Below, in pieces: positions 25,462-34,187 of a stretch of 64,000 bases of DNA. The stretch covers positions 1,032,501-1,096,500 of the forward strand of contig NC_004193.1 of NCBI RefSeq assembly GCF_000011245.1. Direction: 5' to 3'. The DNA is from Oceanobacillus iheyensis HTE831 (GTDB lineage Bacteria; Bacillota; Bacilli; Bacillales; Amphibacillaceae). Both the position numbers and the translations under genes were made by a program. The notes beneath the pieces are model-generated. The model saw only the letters and a program-made list of their open reading frames with translations. It had not been told where the DNA came from and did no database searches. Position 1 is the stretch's first letter. Each line of letters opens with the position of its first letter.

Positions 25462-25511
25462 AAAAAACCTTAAGGAAAACAGAATTATCCGTTCTCCTTA
25501 AGGTTTTTTAT
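25462..25511. terminator. Bidirectional terminator
   Basis: AAAAAACCTTAAGGA (25462-25476) and TCCTTAAGGTTTTTT (25495-25509) form a perfect 15-bp stem. It ends the pdxA2 transcript and, read on the other strand, the convergent small membrane gene, whose stop codon lies inside it. Confidence 0.9.
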
Positions 25512-25651
25512 TTGTTGATATTATTTACTATGGAAAAAATAGAGGAGATGGATTCCTCATTTTGTGTGAAATTTTGTAACCATAGCCAAGTTAAAAAACC
25601 GGTTAATAATATAACGACAATGATGATAAAGACAATATGTGAACCTTTCAT
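25508..25651 (-). CDS. Small single-span membrane protein, 47 aa
   Basis: A 47-codon gene that begins MKGSHIVFIIIVVILLTGFL and ends in NNINK. Residues 6-25 form one membrane span, followed by an aromatic patch (TWLWLQNF) and a polar tail. GAGGTG lies six bases before the ATG. It starts 21 bases after the oxidase gene on the same strand and ends in the shared terminator, so it is probably co-transcribed with the oxidase. No known family. Confidence 0.6.
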   Translation of the reverse strand: MKGSHIVFIIIVVILLTGFLTWLWLQNFTQNEESISSIFSIVNNINK

Positions 25652-25672
25652 CCTAGCACCTCTTCAATCATA

Positions 25673-26800
25673 TTATTGTGAAGCTATCGCTTTAGATACA
25701 TCATAATTTTCCAGCTCGATATCCGGTAACTCACCAAGTGCTATCTTCGCAAGTTGCTGACCCACAAACGGACCCATTGTTAACCCTGTTCCACCCAATC
25801 CGTTAGCCAAATATACACCTTTAATTTGATGTAGTGGGCCGACAATTGGGAGGGAGCCAGGGGTGAATGGCCTAAATCCAACTTTTGTTTCAACTACTGT
25901 GCTATTTTCTAATTCTGGAGCGATATTAAATGCTTTATCTAATATTTCATGCACTTTTCCAGCTGTAATTCGATAATCAAAGCCAACATTATCTTCATAA
26001 GTCGAACCTAAGACAATTCGGTTATCTGGCAAAGAGAGCATATACTGATTTCCGGGTGGCATAATGACAGGCCATTTTGTCGTATCGACCCCAGGTAATT
26101 TTACATGTGTAATTTGTGCTCGTTGAGGAAACACTTGTAAATCAATCCCGAAAGGTTTAACTAGTTCGGACATCCATGCCCCGTTTGCAAGTATCACTTT
26201 GTCGGCAGGGAGGGTATACTGATTATCCACATGGACTCCCTTGATTTGATTATCCTCGATACTTAAGCTTGCGTCGCCTTCTATAATTTTTACGCCTTTT
26301 AATTTTCCAGCTCTTTTAAGTGCTTGAAGTAACTCTTGCCCATTTACTCGAGCAGCTCCACTTATATAGACAGATCGATATCCCTCTTTAAGAATAGGCA
26401 CGCGGTTTAAAGTTTCTGATTCGTTTAACGTAGAAATTTCACCAATTTCAGGAGCCGTTTCTTTTCTTTTTGTTGCTCGTTCTACCATACCCTCTAATTT
26501 CTTTGTTTCAGTATGTAGACTAATTGCGCCGACTTTTTCATACCCGGTATTTGTCTCTCCTAAGGATTTTAATTCAGCAATCAGTTTTGTATATAATGCA
26601 GCGCCACTTTTGGCTAGTTGATACCAATCTTTATTACGGCGTTGTGAAATCCAGGGGCATATGATACCTGCCGCAGCATCAGTAGCTTGTCCTTGATCAT
26701 TACGATCGATTAGTGTAACGGCAGCTCCTTGTTTAGCAAGGTAATAAGCAGTACTCGCTCCTACAATTCCGCCACCTATAACAATTACTTTTTTACTCAT
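25673..26800 (-). CDS. FAD-dependent amino-acid oxidase/dehydrogenase (DadA/ThiO-like)
   Basis: A 375-residue DAO-family flavoprotein. The FAD dinucleotide motif GGGIVGASTAYYLAKQG lies at 8-24 with the acidic end of beta-2 in LIDRND; the C-terminal GLGGTGLTMGPFVGQQLA closes the FAD site. It oxidises the CN bond of glycine, sarcosine or D-amino acids; the DAO subtype is not resolved. The start ATG has no clear ribosome binding site, but it cannot move inward without losing the FAD motif. It is divergent from the membrane protein pair at 27004. Confidence 0.83.
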   Translation of the reverse strand: MSKKVIVIGGGIVGASTAYYLAKQGAAVTLIDRNDQGQATDAAAGIICPWISQRRNKDWYQLAKSGAALYTKLIAELKSLGETNTGYEKVGAISLHTETKKLEGMVERATKRKETAPEIGEISTLNESETLNRVPILKEGYRSVYISGAARVNGQELLQALKRAGKLKGVKIIEGDASLSIEDNQIKGVHVDNQYTLPADKVILANGAWMSELVKPFGIDLQVFPQRAQITHVKLPGVDTTKWPVIMPPGNQYMLSLPDNRIVLGSTYEDNVGFDYRITAGKVHEILDKAFNIAPELENSTVVETKVGFRPFTPGSLPIVGPLHQIKGVYLANGLGGTGLTMGPFVGQQLAKIALGELPDIELENYDVSKAIASQ

Positions 26801-27003
26801 TTGTTCGATGAGAAATCAGATTGTTGATTAATTATTTCGTTCAATAATACAATGCGTTTTAGATTAAATTGTTTATTTCTCACCATAACCCTCCAATAGT
26901 AATGATTATAATGGAAGTCAATAAACTTTTACAGTATTTACCCAGGAGACAGGAGAATTTAATGAAATGTAGAATCTATACTATTAGGGAAGGAGGGACA
27001 AAA

Positions 27004-27576
27004 GTGCATCAAAAGATAAATTATCTAAGCTATGTGATTATGGTGTTAGGATTATTAATTATTTTATTTGGTATATTTACCTCTATCGAAATGGCTACTA
27101 TTGATGATTATTATGAACCAAGTGGTTTCTCAGGAGAGGATGAAGAGATAAGATTTGAATGGACACAATTTTATTATTCTTTTATACAATCTTTAGAAGC
27201 TGGAATAATTATGATCGGAATCGGTTTTATCGGTTTAATACTCAACCAAGGAAATCGGTTACGGCATAAACAAACGGAAGAATTGACGAAGCTTTCATTA
27301 CCAGTTAGCAAACAAGAATCAGTATATAAAGTGGAAGAAACGTGGGAGTTAAAAGAAGATGATGAACGAAAAATTGATGAATTATATCAGGATAAAGCGA
27401 TCTTAGAAATACATCCTACATTGGAAGAAGGATATGTTGTTGTTACTTTAAAGGATTTTGATAATGAAGGTAATTCCTATCAAAGCGTAGTATACATAAG
27501 TTCGCAGAAAGCGGAAGAGATAAAGCAACCTGCTCTAGTTGAAAAGTATACGAAGCAACTGAATAATGTAGGTTAA
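27004..27576 (+). CDS. Two-span membrane protein, 190 aa
   Basis: GTG at 27004 is chosen because AGGAGGG at 26991-26997 is six bases upstream; an ATG at 26962 with AGGAGA is a weaker alternative. Spans are at about 10-30 and 60-83, separated by an acidic loop; the C-terminal 100 residues are charged and probably cytoplasmic. No domain recognised. The next membrane gene starts 19 bases later, so they likely form an operon and may be partners. Confidence 0.65.
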   Translation: MHQKINYLSYVIMVLGLLIILFGIFTSIEMATIDDYYEPSGFSGEDEEIRFEWTQFYYSFIQSLEAGIIMIGIGFIGLILNQGNRLRHKQTEELTKLSLPVSKQESVYKVEETWELKEDDERKIDELYQDKAILEIHPTLEEGYVVVTLKDFDNEGNSYQSVVYISSQKAEEIKQPALVEKYTKQLNNVG

Positions 27577-27595
27577 CTTTAACGGAGGATTGATG

Positions 27596-28150
27596 ATGGG
27601 AAAAAATCAGAAAAAGAAAGGTAACAAGCGATTTTGGTGGGTTCTTATTAGTGTAATTATAATCGTTGGTGTAGGATCCAGTATATTTTTCTTTAATTTT
27701 TTTGGAATCGGGTTAGATGCTGTGAATAATAGCAATACAGCAGGTTCTGTTGAACAAAAGGATTTGTCTGCAGAAGAAGAGGAAAAAATTAATACTGTTC
27801 GTTCTACATTAGGAGAATCTCATCAAGAATTAGGAGCTTTCGTTTCAACGATCCATGAATTTTATAATGATACAACAGGTTATGGGGGTATTAGTAACCT
27901 TAATTGGGAAGAACAGAGAAATACCTCCGAACGAGTGATAAATGAGATAGAGGGGTTATTAGGTGATGTTACAGATGAATCTTTAAGAAATGACTTAGAG
28001 TCAATAATAACTTTAAGTAAACAGACTATGAAAGAAGAGGATGTTGAACTTGTACGCTTACTTCATCGATATTTTCATGATTTAGATATCGCATTGAACG
28101 ACTATGCGACTTATGATAGAATTTGGAATGTTACTGAGACGTTAAAATAG
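27596..28150 (+). CDS. Single-span membrane-anchored protein, 184 aa
   Basis: The ATG at 27596 is seven bases from GGAGG; TTG 27590 and ATG 27593 are too close. A Lys-rich head is followed by a span at about 14-37, then an acidic helical outer domain of about 140 residues, including HQELGAFVSTIHEFYNDTT and LVRLLHRYFHDLDIALNDY, which looks like a helical bundle. Function unknown. It is probably co-expressed with the preceding two-span protein. Confidence 0.65.
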   Translation: MGKNQKKKGNKRFWWVLISVIIIVGVGSSIFFFNFFGIGLDAVNNSNTAGSVEQKDLSAEEEEKINTVRSTLGESHQELGAFVSTIHEFYNDTTGYGGISNLNWEEQRNTSERVINEIEGLLGDVTDESLRNDLESIITLSKQTMKEEDVELVRLLHRYFHDLDIALNDYATYDRIWNVTETLK

Positions 28151-28324
28151 AATACTGTAAAGTGCAGAAGAGGCGTTTATATTATTTCTCAATTTGATAA
28201 AGTAAACAACGTAGATTTTATTTTCCAACTGTGATGAGGTGGGTTGGGAGTCTTTTAGTAGAGATGGATAACAAACTTATGGTAATCTAATAAAGGAATA
28301 ATTGATGGAAGGGGAAGTTGTTAG

Positions 28325-29251
28325 ATGGTGAAAACAGTAATTTTTGGACATAAAAATCCAGATACAGATACTATTTGCTCAAGTATTGCTTATGCAGATT
28401 TAAAAACAAAGCTAGGTCATGAAGTAGCACCTGTACGTTTAGGTGAGGTAAACTTAGAAACTCAATTTGCTTTAGACAAATTTAACATACATGCACCTGA
28501 ACTTATAGAACGTGTAGAAGATGGTGCTGAGGTTATACTAGTAGATCATAATGAATTTCAACAAAGCGTAGATAATATTGAAAATGCAACTATACGTGAA
28601 GTCATAGATCATCATCGTATTTCTAACTTTGAAACAAAAGAACCATTATATTTTCGTGCTGAACCAGTTGGTTGCACTGCAACCATCTTAAATAAAATGT
28701 ACAAAGAAAATGACATTTCTGTAGATAAGAACATTGCTGGAATATTACTTTCTGCCATTATATCAGACTCACTATTGTTGAAATCTCCGACTTGCACAGA
28801 GGAAGACGTACAAGCAGCACACGAACTTGCAGAAATCGCAGGTGTAGATTTAGAAAGCTATGGTCTTGATATGCTAAAAGCTGGTGCTGATTTAAGTGAT
28901 AAAACAGTAAAAGATCTAATTACTATGGATGCAAAAGAATTTGCAATGGGTAATGCTAAAGTTGAAATAGCTCAGGTAAATGCTGTCGATACAAATGAAA
29001 TCTACAAACTTCATGATAAATTAGTTGAAGTGATAACCAGTCGCATCAACGATAATGATCTAGATTTATTCTTGTTCGTTGTTACTGATATTCTTAACAA
29101 TGATTCAGAAGTATTAGCTATTGGGAATGGAAAAGATAAAGTGAATGCAGCATTTAATGTGACATTGGATTCAACTAATCGTGCATTGTTAAAAGGTGTT
29201 GTATCTCGTAAAAAGCAAATTGTTACTGTATTAACGGAACAATTTAAGTAA
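28325..29251 (+). CDS. ppaC: Manganese-dependent inorganic pyrophosphatase
   Basis: A 308-residue family II pyrophosphatase of the DHH/DHHA2 class. Metal ligands: His and Asp in [10 protein letters not shown] (7-16), VDHNE (about 75-79), and the DHHR motif near 97-100. The C-terminal domain has SRKKQ, whose Arg and Lys bind pyrophosphate. It hydrolyses PPi to phosphate and drives biosynthetic reactions forward. Length matches the family. A strong hairpin terminator follows. Confidence 0.95.
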   Translation: MVKTVIFGHKNPDTDTICSSIAYADLKTKLGHEVAPVRLGEVNLETQFALDKFNIHAPELIERVEDGAEVILVDHNEFQQSVDNIENATIREVIDHHRISNFETKEPLYFRAEPVGCTATILNKMYKENDISVDKNIAGILLSAIISDSLLLKSPTCTEEDVQAAHELAEIAGVDLESYGLDMLKAGADLSDKTVKDLITMDAKEFAMGNAKVEIAQVNAVDTNEIYKLHDKLVEVITSRINDNDLDLFLFVVTDILNNDSEVLAIGNGKDKVNAAFNVTLDSTNRALLKGVVSRKKQIVTVLTEQFK

Positions 29252-29255
29252 TATG

Positions 29256-29289
29256 AAAAAATCTCCTTTACTAGTAAAGGAGATTTTTT
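29256..29289 (+). terminator. Terminator of ppaC
   Basis: AAAAATCTCCTTTAC pairs with GTAAAGGAGATTTTT around the CTA(G) loop, followed by TTTT; it begins a few bases after the ppaC stop. Confidence 0.88.
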
Positions 29290-29295
29290 TGCACT

Positions 29296-29326
29296 AAAAA
29301 ACCATCGATAAAAATCGATGGTTTTA
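29296..29326 (-). terminator. Terminator of the cold-shock gene
   Basis: AAAAACCATCGAT and ATCGATGGTTTT form a perfect stem with an A-rich loop. On the minus strand it ends in a T run just after the cold-shock gene. Confidence 0.82.
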
Positions 29327-29340
29327 AATCAGCAAACTAA

Positions 29341-29541
29341 TTAGTTTTTAACAACGTTAGCTGCTTGAGGTCCACGGTTACCTTCTTCGATATCGAAAGA
29401 AACTGATTGACCTTCTTCTAATGTTTTGAAACCTTCGCCTTGGATTGCTGAGAAGTGTACGAATACATCGTCTCCACCTTCAACTTCGATGAAACCGAAG
29501 CCTTTTTCTGCGTTAAACCATTTTACTGAACCTGTGTTCAT
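29341..29541 (-). CDS. cspB: Cold-shock protein, CspA/CspB family
   Basis: A 66-residue OB-fold protein beginning [21 protein letters not shown]1 (KGFGFI) and RNP2 (VFVHF) single-strand nucleic-acid motifs are intact. GGAGG (complement of 29550-29554) fixes the ATG at 29541; an upstream ATG at 29562 has no ribosome binding site. It acts as an RNA chaperone. The leader of about 120 nt, with a small hairpin at the ribosome binding site, is typical of cold-shock messages. Whether it is cspB or a paralogue cannot be told. Confidence 0.93.
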   Translation of the reverse strand: MNTGSVKWFNAEKGFGFIEVEGGDDVFVHFSAIQGEGFKTLEEGQSVSFDIEEGNRGPQAANVVKN

Positions 29542-29674
29542 ATTGAAAACCTCCATGTGCATAATGCACGATATATTACTATTTAGTTCAAGTTTACAAT
29601 CAAGACAAAAGCTCGTTACATTGAAACATTCTATCCTGTATTTCTACCGAACATAAATAATTAATCTTAGTATA
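29542..29674 (-). promoter_or_regulatory. Promoter and long leader of the cold-shock gene
   Basis: A minus-strand TATACT (complement of 29669-29674) gives a start near 29662 and an untranslated leader of about 120 nt. A perfect palindrome GTGCAT-A-ATGCAC (29557-29569) lies two bases from the ribosome binding site and could gate it with temperature. Confidence 0.45.
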
Positions 29675-29779
29675 ACACATATAACAAAAAAATATCCACC
29701 CTTTTAGAAAATTGTCTTCGAATAATTGATTGCAATTGCTAAACACTATGTATATAGGAAAAGGAAGGAGGATACGTCT

Positions 29780-29932
29780 ATGTCAAAAAGAAAGATGGGG
29801 CCAAAACAACAAAAAAATCCAGAACTGCCAAAAAGTCCCGAACAACCATATGGTGAACCATTAAGCGGATCAAAAAAAGAAAAAAAGGCAAATCATTCAG
29901 GACAAAAACATAATCCACACCATGGTTTATAA
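29780..29932 (+). CDS. sspP: Small acid-soluble spore protein P (SspP-like)
   Basis: A 50-residue Lys/Pro/Gln/His-rich protein beginning MSKRKMGPKQQKN. The tail, EPLSGSKKEKKANHSGQKHN then PHHGL, parallels the SspP tail (EPLSGSKKVKNRNH...QKHN). AGGAGGAT lies eight bases before the ATG. SspP is a minor spore-core protein made in the forespore under sigma-G. It marks the host as a spore former. The gene stands alone before the second 52-bp repeat array. Confidence 0.8.
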   Translation: MSKRKMGPKQQKNPELPKSPEQPYGEPLSGSKKEKKANHSGQKHNPHHGL

Positions 29933-30022
29933 AGGAAGACATACAGAGAGTGGAGCGGCAGAGAAGGAATCTGAAAGTAATAAATAAATCTAAAACCCAA
30001 AAGGCTTTGTAAATGGAAAAAG

Positions 30023-30400
30023 TGATGACTAGAGCTGCGCTCTAAACCAAGAATCTTGAGGAATCGAAAGAAGTGGTCAATAGAGCTGCTCTCTAAACCA
30101 AATAACCATGAGAAATCGAAAAAAGTGGTCAATAGAGCAGCTCTCTAACCCAAATAAACATGAGAAATCGAAAAAAGTGGTCAATAGAGCAGCTCTCTAA
30201 CCCCAAATAAACATGAGAAATCGAAAAAAGTGGTCAATAGACGTGCTCTCTAAACCAAATAAAGATGAGAAATCGGAAAAAGTGGTCAATAGAGTAGCTC
30301 TCTAAACCAAATAACCATGAGAAATCGAAAAAAGTAGTCAATAGACGTGCTCTCTAACCCCAAATAAACATGAGAAATCGAAAAAATAGTCAATAGACCT
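30023..30400. repeat. 52-bp tandem repeat array 2, about 7 copies
   Basis: Units GTGGTCAATAGAGCAGCTCT plus CTAA(A/C)CC, AAATAAACATGAGAAATCGA and AAAA begin at about 30023, 30075, 30127, 30179, 30232, 30284, 30336 and 30388. The period is 52, once 53 where an extra C was gained. Copies are more alike than in array 1, and the unit is clearly the same. Short near-palindrome AGAGCAGCTCT in most units; some carry TAGACGTGCTCT instead. No gene is supported inside. Confidence 0.88.
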
Positions 30401-30567
30401 AAGAAATTGTATAGTGCTTTTACGAAATATAATGCCTGTTGAAAAATCTCTTAATAGTATTAGATATTGTTACTTTCTTCATTCGGAGTAAATTTAAAAT
30501 AGAATTTACTCCATTAAGTTCTCTCGTAGCAATTCATATAATTTATATTATATATTTTGGGAGTCTC

Positions 30568-30596
30568 TTGACGGGATAAAACCTTCCTTTTATTCT
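30568..30596 (+). promoter_or_regulatory. Promoter of mscL
   Basis: TTGACG (30568-30573), 17-bp spacer and TATTCT (30591-30596) form a good sigma-A promoter 37 bases before the mscL start. Confidence 0.6.
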
Positions 30597-30632
30597 GTTA
30601 ATATACTGAATTAGATTGAGAGGTGAATGAAG

Positions 30633-31025
30633 GTGTGGAAAGAGTTTAAAGAATTTGCTTTTAAAGGAAATATAATAGACTTAGCCGTAGCCGTTGTCAT
30701 CGGTGGTGCATTTGGAGCCATTGTGACGTCATTTGTGGAAAATATAATTACTCCGTTAATGGGTGTGATAGTTGGAGGAGTGGATTTTACAACTTTAAAA
30801 GTAACAGTTGGAGAAGCAGAGATATTATATGGTAACTTCATTCAATCATTTGTTGATTTTATTATTATTGCTTTTTCTATATTTTTAGCTATCAAATTCC
30901 TCGTTAAATTCAAACGCCAGAAAGAAGAAGAGGAAGTTGAAGCGGTAGTAGAAGAATTAAGTAAACAAGAAGAGTTACTTACAGAAATTAGAGATCTACT
31001 TAAAGAACAATCAAATAAAAATTAA
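30633..31025 (+). CDS. mscL: Large-conductance mechanosensitive channel
   Basis: A 130-residue MscL. GTG at 30633 gives [20 protein letters not shown], the family N-terminus, seven bases after AGGTG; ATG at 30627 overlaps that site. Two membrane spans (about 15-42 and 70-95) with the Gly/Ala-rich pore helix [15 protein letters not shown], and an acidic C-terminal helix ending [13 protein letters not shown]. It opens on hypo-osmotic shock to release solutes, which suits an organism handling betaine and carnitine. Confidence 0.95.
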   Translation: MWKEFKEFAFKGNIIDLAVAVVIGGAFGAIVTSFVENIITPLMGVIVGGVDFTTLKVTVGEAEILYGNFIQSFVDFIIIAFSIFLAIKFLVKFKRQKEEEEVEAVVEELSKQEELLTEIRDLLKEQSNKN

Positions 31026-31029
31026 TTTT

Positions 31030-31068
31030 GAGGTTGTCCTATTAAAAAAATGGGGTAACCTTTTTTAT
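31030..31068 (+). terminator. Terminator of mscL
   Basis: AGGTTGTCC pairs with GGGGTAACCT (one bulge/mismatch) over an A-rich loop, followed by TTTTTT. Confidence 0.7.
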
Positions 31069-31159
31069 TTAGGTATGCAGAAGGAGATAATTTCCGTCAA
31101 GAGAAACAGGATAAATAATCTGATATTTGATAATATTTTGTCACGAAGGAGGAGTAAAT

Positions 31160-32134
31160 GTGAAAAAAATTATTGAAGTGAGAAATTTAACTAAGGTGTA
31201 TAAGAAACGAAAAACAAAGGAAGTGATTGAAGCGTTAAAGGGAATCGATTTTGATGTATTCAAAGGCGAAATTTTAGGATTACTAGGTCCCAATGGTGCA
31301 GGGAAGACAACAACAATTAAATTAATTTGCGGGTTATTGCAACCAGATAATGGGATAGTAAAGATTAACGGAATCTCAAATAAACAATATCGACTCGAAT
31401 CATTACAACATATTAGTGCAGTTCTAGAAGGAAACCGAAATTTATATTGGCGGTTTAGCGTAAGAGAAAATATGGAGTATTTCGCTGGTAATCGTGGAGA
31501 ATCCCCCAAAAAAATATTTAAAGAAATTGATAATCTATTAACTATGTTTAGTTTGAAAGATAAGGAAAATGAACTAGTTAATCGTCTGTCTCGAGGTATG
31601 CAGCAAAAATTAGCAATTGCTGTGGCTATGTTAGCTGATACAGAAGTGTTGTTACTCGATGAGCCAACATTAGGTTTAGATGTAGAAACAAGCCTTGAGG
31701 TACGGGGAATATTAAAGAAGATAATAAGTGAATATGGGAGAACAATTATAATTAGTTCCCATGATATGGATGTAATTCAAGATATATGCGACCGCACAGT
31801 TATTATTAATCAAGGGAAAGTAATAATGGATGAACGAATAGATCACTTAATGGATTTATTTGAGGTAAGATCATATAAGATATCCATTGGTCAACCATTA
31901 ACGTTAAAACAGATTAAATCGCTAAAGGAACAATTTCCACTTTATAAATATGACGAAGATGGCAATTATGCGTATATTACCATCGAATTGGAAAAAAGTG
32001 AACACATTTATCAATTATTTGCGATTCTACAATTGAATCAAACTCAGATCGATTCAATCGATAGAAAAGCAATCCGGTTCGATGAAGTATTCATGGAAAT
32101 CATTAAGGGGGAACATGAATATGAAATGGCTTAA
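31160..32134 (+). CDS. ABC-2 exporter, ATPase subunit
   Basis: GTG at 31160 lies seven bases after AGGAGG. The 324-residue ATPase has Walker A GPNGAGKTT (about 43-51), a variant signature LSRGMQQK in place of LSGGQ, Walker B VLLLDEPTLGLD and switch His in SSHDMDVI. The C-terminal 90 residues (about 235-324) are the regulatory tail of NatA/BcrA-type ATPases. It overlaps the permease start by 14 bases. Substrate unknown: antibiotic, lipid or Na+ efflux are all known for the type. Confidence 0.88.
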   Translation: MKKIIEVRNLTKVYKKRKTKEVIEALKGIDFDVFKGEILGLLGPNGAGKTTTIKLICGLLQPDNGIVKINGISNKQYRLESLQHISAVLEGNRNLYWRFSVRENMEYFAGNRGESPKKIFKEIDNLLTMFSLKDKENELVNRLSRGMQQKLAIAVAMLADTEVLLLDEPTLGLDVETSLEVRGILKKIISEYGRTIIISSHDMDVIQDICDRTVIINQGKVIMDERIDHLMDLFEVRSYKISIGQPLTLKQIKSLKEQFPLYKYDEDGNYAYITIELEKSEHIYQLFAILQLNQTQIDSIDRKAIRFDEVFMEIIKGEHEYEMA

Positions 32135-32894
32135 TTTATTTCGAGCAAATTTGAAAAAAGAATATGTTGAACTAAAGCGATACTTACCAAATACAATTGC
32201 AATGATTTTAACTTTTTATTTTATTTTTTTAGGTTTATTTGGTGTTATACACTTCTTCGGAAATCCTTCTACCCAAGACACCAATATTCAGTTTGTAATT
32301 GTTAATTATGTATTTTGGTTCTTGTCACTGATGGTCATTCAACAAATAGGATATGATATTGTCAATGAAGGAATGCGAGGAACACTAGAGCAATTATCAA
32401 TGTCACCGATGGGAATATTAAAAATTCTTATGACAAGATTAATAGCTAATAACATTATATATGGAATTATTGTTCTCATCCTATTGTATGTGTCCATGTT
32501 AACAGCGGGTCAGTGGTTGAATGTAGACATTATATCTATTCTACCCATATTTATTTTTACTGTTATCGGAATGATGGGAGTTGGATTAATTATTGGTGGA
32601 ATTTCCATTATCTTAAAGCAAGTTCAAGCAATTTTACAGATTTTGCAATTTTTGTTAGCAGCCTTGGCGTTTATTCCGATTGTTGCATCGCCAATTATGT
32701 ATTTTTTACCTTTTGTTATTGGAATTGACCTTGTTCGAGAAATTATGATTGATGGAGCTACACTGATGGAACTTGGTTGGATCAATATGATTATCATCAT
32801 TATCAATGCATTGGTTTACTTTGCAATCGGAATATTTGTTTTTCGATGTTGTGAGCGATTTGCTATGAAGAGAGGATTGCTTGGTCAATATTAA
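32121..32894 (+). CDS. ABC-2 exporter, permease subunit
   Basis: ATG at 32121 lies nine bases after GGGGG and is preferred over ATG 32115, three bases away. The 257-residue protein has six membrane spans of the ABC-2 permease type, with the amphipathic N-terminus LNLFRANLKKEYVELKRYLP and the GTLEQLSMSPMGILKILMTR coupling helix after span 2. It is translationally linked to the ATPase, giving a two-gene half-transporter pair. Confidence 0.87.
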   Translation: MKWLNLFRANLKKEYVELKRYLPNTIAMILTFYFIFLGLFGVIHFFGNPSTQDTNIQFVIVNYVFWFLSLMVIQQIGYDIVNEGMRGTLEQLSMSPMGILKILMTRLIANNIIYGIIVLILLYVSMLTAGQWLNVDIISILPIFIFTVIGMMGVGLIIGGISIILKQVQAILQILQFLLAALAFIPIVASPIMYFLPFVIGIDLVREIMIDGATLMELGWINMIIIIINALVYFAIGIFVFRCCERFAMKRGLLGQY

Positions 32895-32943
32895 TGATGG
32901 AATTTATCCCATGAAATCTGAACAAAATAGGTAACTGTCTCTT

Positions 32944-32971
32944 ACCATCATAAGCAAAATAACATAGGTTA
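32944..32971 (+). promoter_or_regulatory. Probable sigma-K promoter of the coat gene
   Basis: AC (32944-32945), 17-bp gap, CATAGGTTA (32963-32971), matching the mother-cell sigma-K pattern AC-N16/17-CATANNNTA. It lies 34 bases before the CotD-like start, as expected for a late coat gene. Confidence 0.6.
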
Positions 32972-33004
32972 ATAGTGAACCTAAAACAGAAAGGGGCTTA
33001 TTTT

Positions 33005-33424
33005 ATGCGCAGACATCATGGGAGACATTGTGGTTGCGAGAAAACAGTTGTACATCCTACAAAACACAACTGTGTAAACACATGTTCAGAAAGTGTTGTG
33101 AATCACGTTCATCCAAGCCATACGACAGTGATGAATCATCACACAGTAAAAAACAAACATTTCTATCCGCATTCTACTTCATATCAAAATCAAACAAACA
33201 ATGTAAATGAATATGGTGGTTCTTTTAATGTTCCTAATAATGGCCAAGTAGCAGGAGCTATGTCACCAGGTTATGGTAATGGTCAAGTAGCAGGAGCGAT
33301 GTCACCAGGCTATGGTAATGGTCAAGTAGCGGGGGCAATGAACGGACATTGTAAAGGAAATCAAGTTGGCGGAGCAATGCATCCAGGTCATCATCACTGG
33401 AATAAACCAAATAAATGGTGTTAA
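33005..33424 (+). CDS. cotD: CotD-like inner spore coat protein
   Basis: A 139-residue His/Cys/Asn/Gly-rich protein. The N-terminal GRHCGCEKTVVHPTKHNC and VNHVHPSHTTVMNHHTVKN are typical of CotD, and the gene lies before ypsA as in Bacillus subtilis. From about residue 76 a 13-residue unit, (S/N)PGYGNGQVAGAM, is repeated about three times with a fourth degenerate copy ending NQVGGAMHPG. AAGGGG lies eight bases before ATG 33005. The product joins the inner coat under sigma-K control. Confidence 0.85.
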   Translation: MRRHHGRHCGCEKTVVHPTKHNCVNTCSESVVNHVHPSHTTVMNHHTVKNKHFYPHSTSYQNQTNNVNEYGGSFNVPNNGQVAGAMSPGYGNGQVAGAMSPGYGNGQVAGAMNGHCKGNQVGGAMHPGHHHWNKPNKWC

Positions 33425-33428
33425 TCTA

Positions 33429-33458
33429 AAAGAGGTAGCGAATGCTACCTCTTTCCTT
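33429..33458 (+). terminator. Terminator of cotD-like gene
   Basis: AAAGAGGTAGC (33429-33439) and GCTACCTCTTT (33444-33454) form a perfect stem with a four-base loop. Confidence 0.85.
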
Positions 33459-33580
33459 ATCTTTATATTAAAGTAGAAGGGTATATAGATTAAACACGTA
33501 TCGTTGAAAAAAGTAAATTTTTTTAATCATGAAGAGTAGCTAAAATTATGACACGTAATACATAAGAAAGTTGGTAAAGT

Positions 33581-34135
33581 ATGAAAATTTTAATGGTAAC
33601 AGGTTACAAACCAATGGAATTAAATATCTTTAAAGAAGATGACTCTAGGATTCAATTTATAAAAGCTTCTATAGAAAAGCGGGTACGTGAATTTTTAGAA
33701 GAAGGGTTAGAATGGGTCATTATTTCTGGACAAATGGGAGTGGAGTTATGGGCTGCGGATGTTGTCATGGAATTAAAAGAAGAGTACCCTGTTCAACTGG
33801 GTGTGTTTCCTCCTTTTGAGAATCAAGATGGTCGCTGGCCAGATGCGCTAAAAGAAAAATATGAGGAACTGACGATGACAGCTGATTTCTTTAAACCGAT
33901 TTATAAAGGTGATTATCAAGGTCCTTATCAATTTCGAACAAAAGACATGTGGTTAATTGATAAAAGTGACGCTTGTTTGTTACTAATGGATGAAGAGTTT
34001 CCTGGAAGTACCAAATATTTTTATGATACGTTACAAAAAACAGCTAAAGATTACCCTGTATTTACCATAACTCCCCAAGATATAGATGATGTTGTGGAAG
34101 ATCTACGTATGCAGGATCCACATTATTGGGATTAA
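33581..34135 (+). CDS. ypsA: YpsA, SLOG-family protein (DUF1273)
   Basis: A 184-residue protein of the YpsA/SLOG superfamily, a Rossmann-like fold thought to bind nucleotide-type ligands. Motifs: VTGYKPMELNIF (6-17), VIISGQMGVELWAAD (about 46-60) with the SGxxxGxE loop, and FPGSTKYFYDTL. In firmicutes YpsA suppresses or modulates cell division and is encoded next to gpsB. Here cotD precedes it as in Bacillus subtilis, but a SIMPL protein, not gpsB, follows. Confidence 0.92.
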   Translation: MKILMVTGYKPMELNIFKEDDSRIQFIKASIEKRVREFLEEGLEWVIISGQMGVELWAADVVMELKEEYPVQLGVFPPFENQDGRWPDALKEKYEELTMTADFFKPIYKGDYQGPYQFRTKDMWLIDKSDACLLLMDEEFPGSTKYFYDTLQKTAKDYPVFTITPQDIDDVVEDLRMQDPHYWD

Positions 34136-34187
34136 TAATGTACCTGTTATATTTACCTAGCATAGGATGGTACAGAGGAGGAATGTT

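Noticed and set aside
25512..25706. Plus-strand 64-codon gene after pdxA2
   Set aside because: It lies after the terminator, has no ribosome binding site and is antisense to the better supported 47-residue membrane gene.
29893..30132. Minus-strand protein gene across the second repeat array
   Set aside because: The 79-codon frame is open only because the repeat unit lacks stops in that frame; its residues simply repeat and there is no ribosome binding site.
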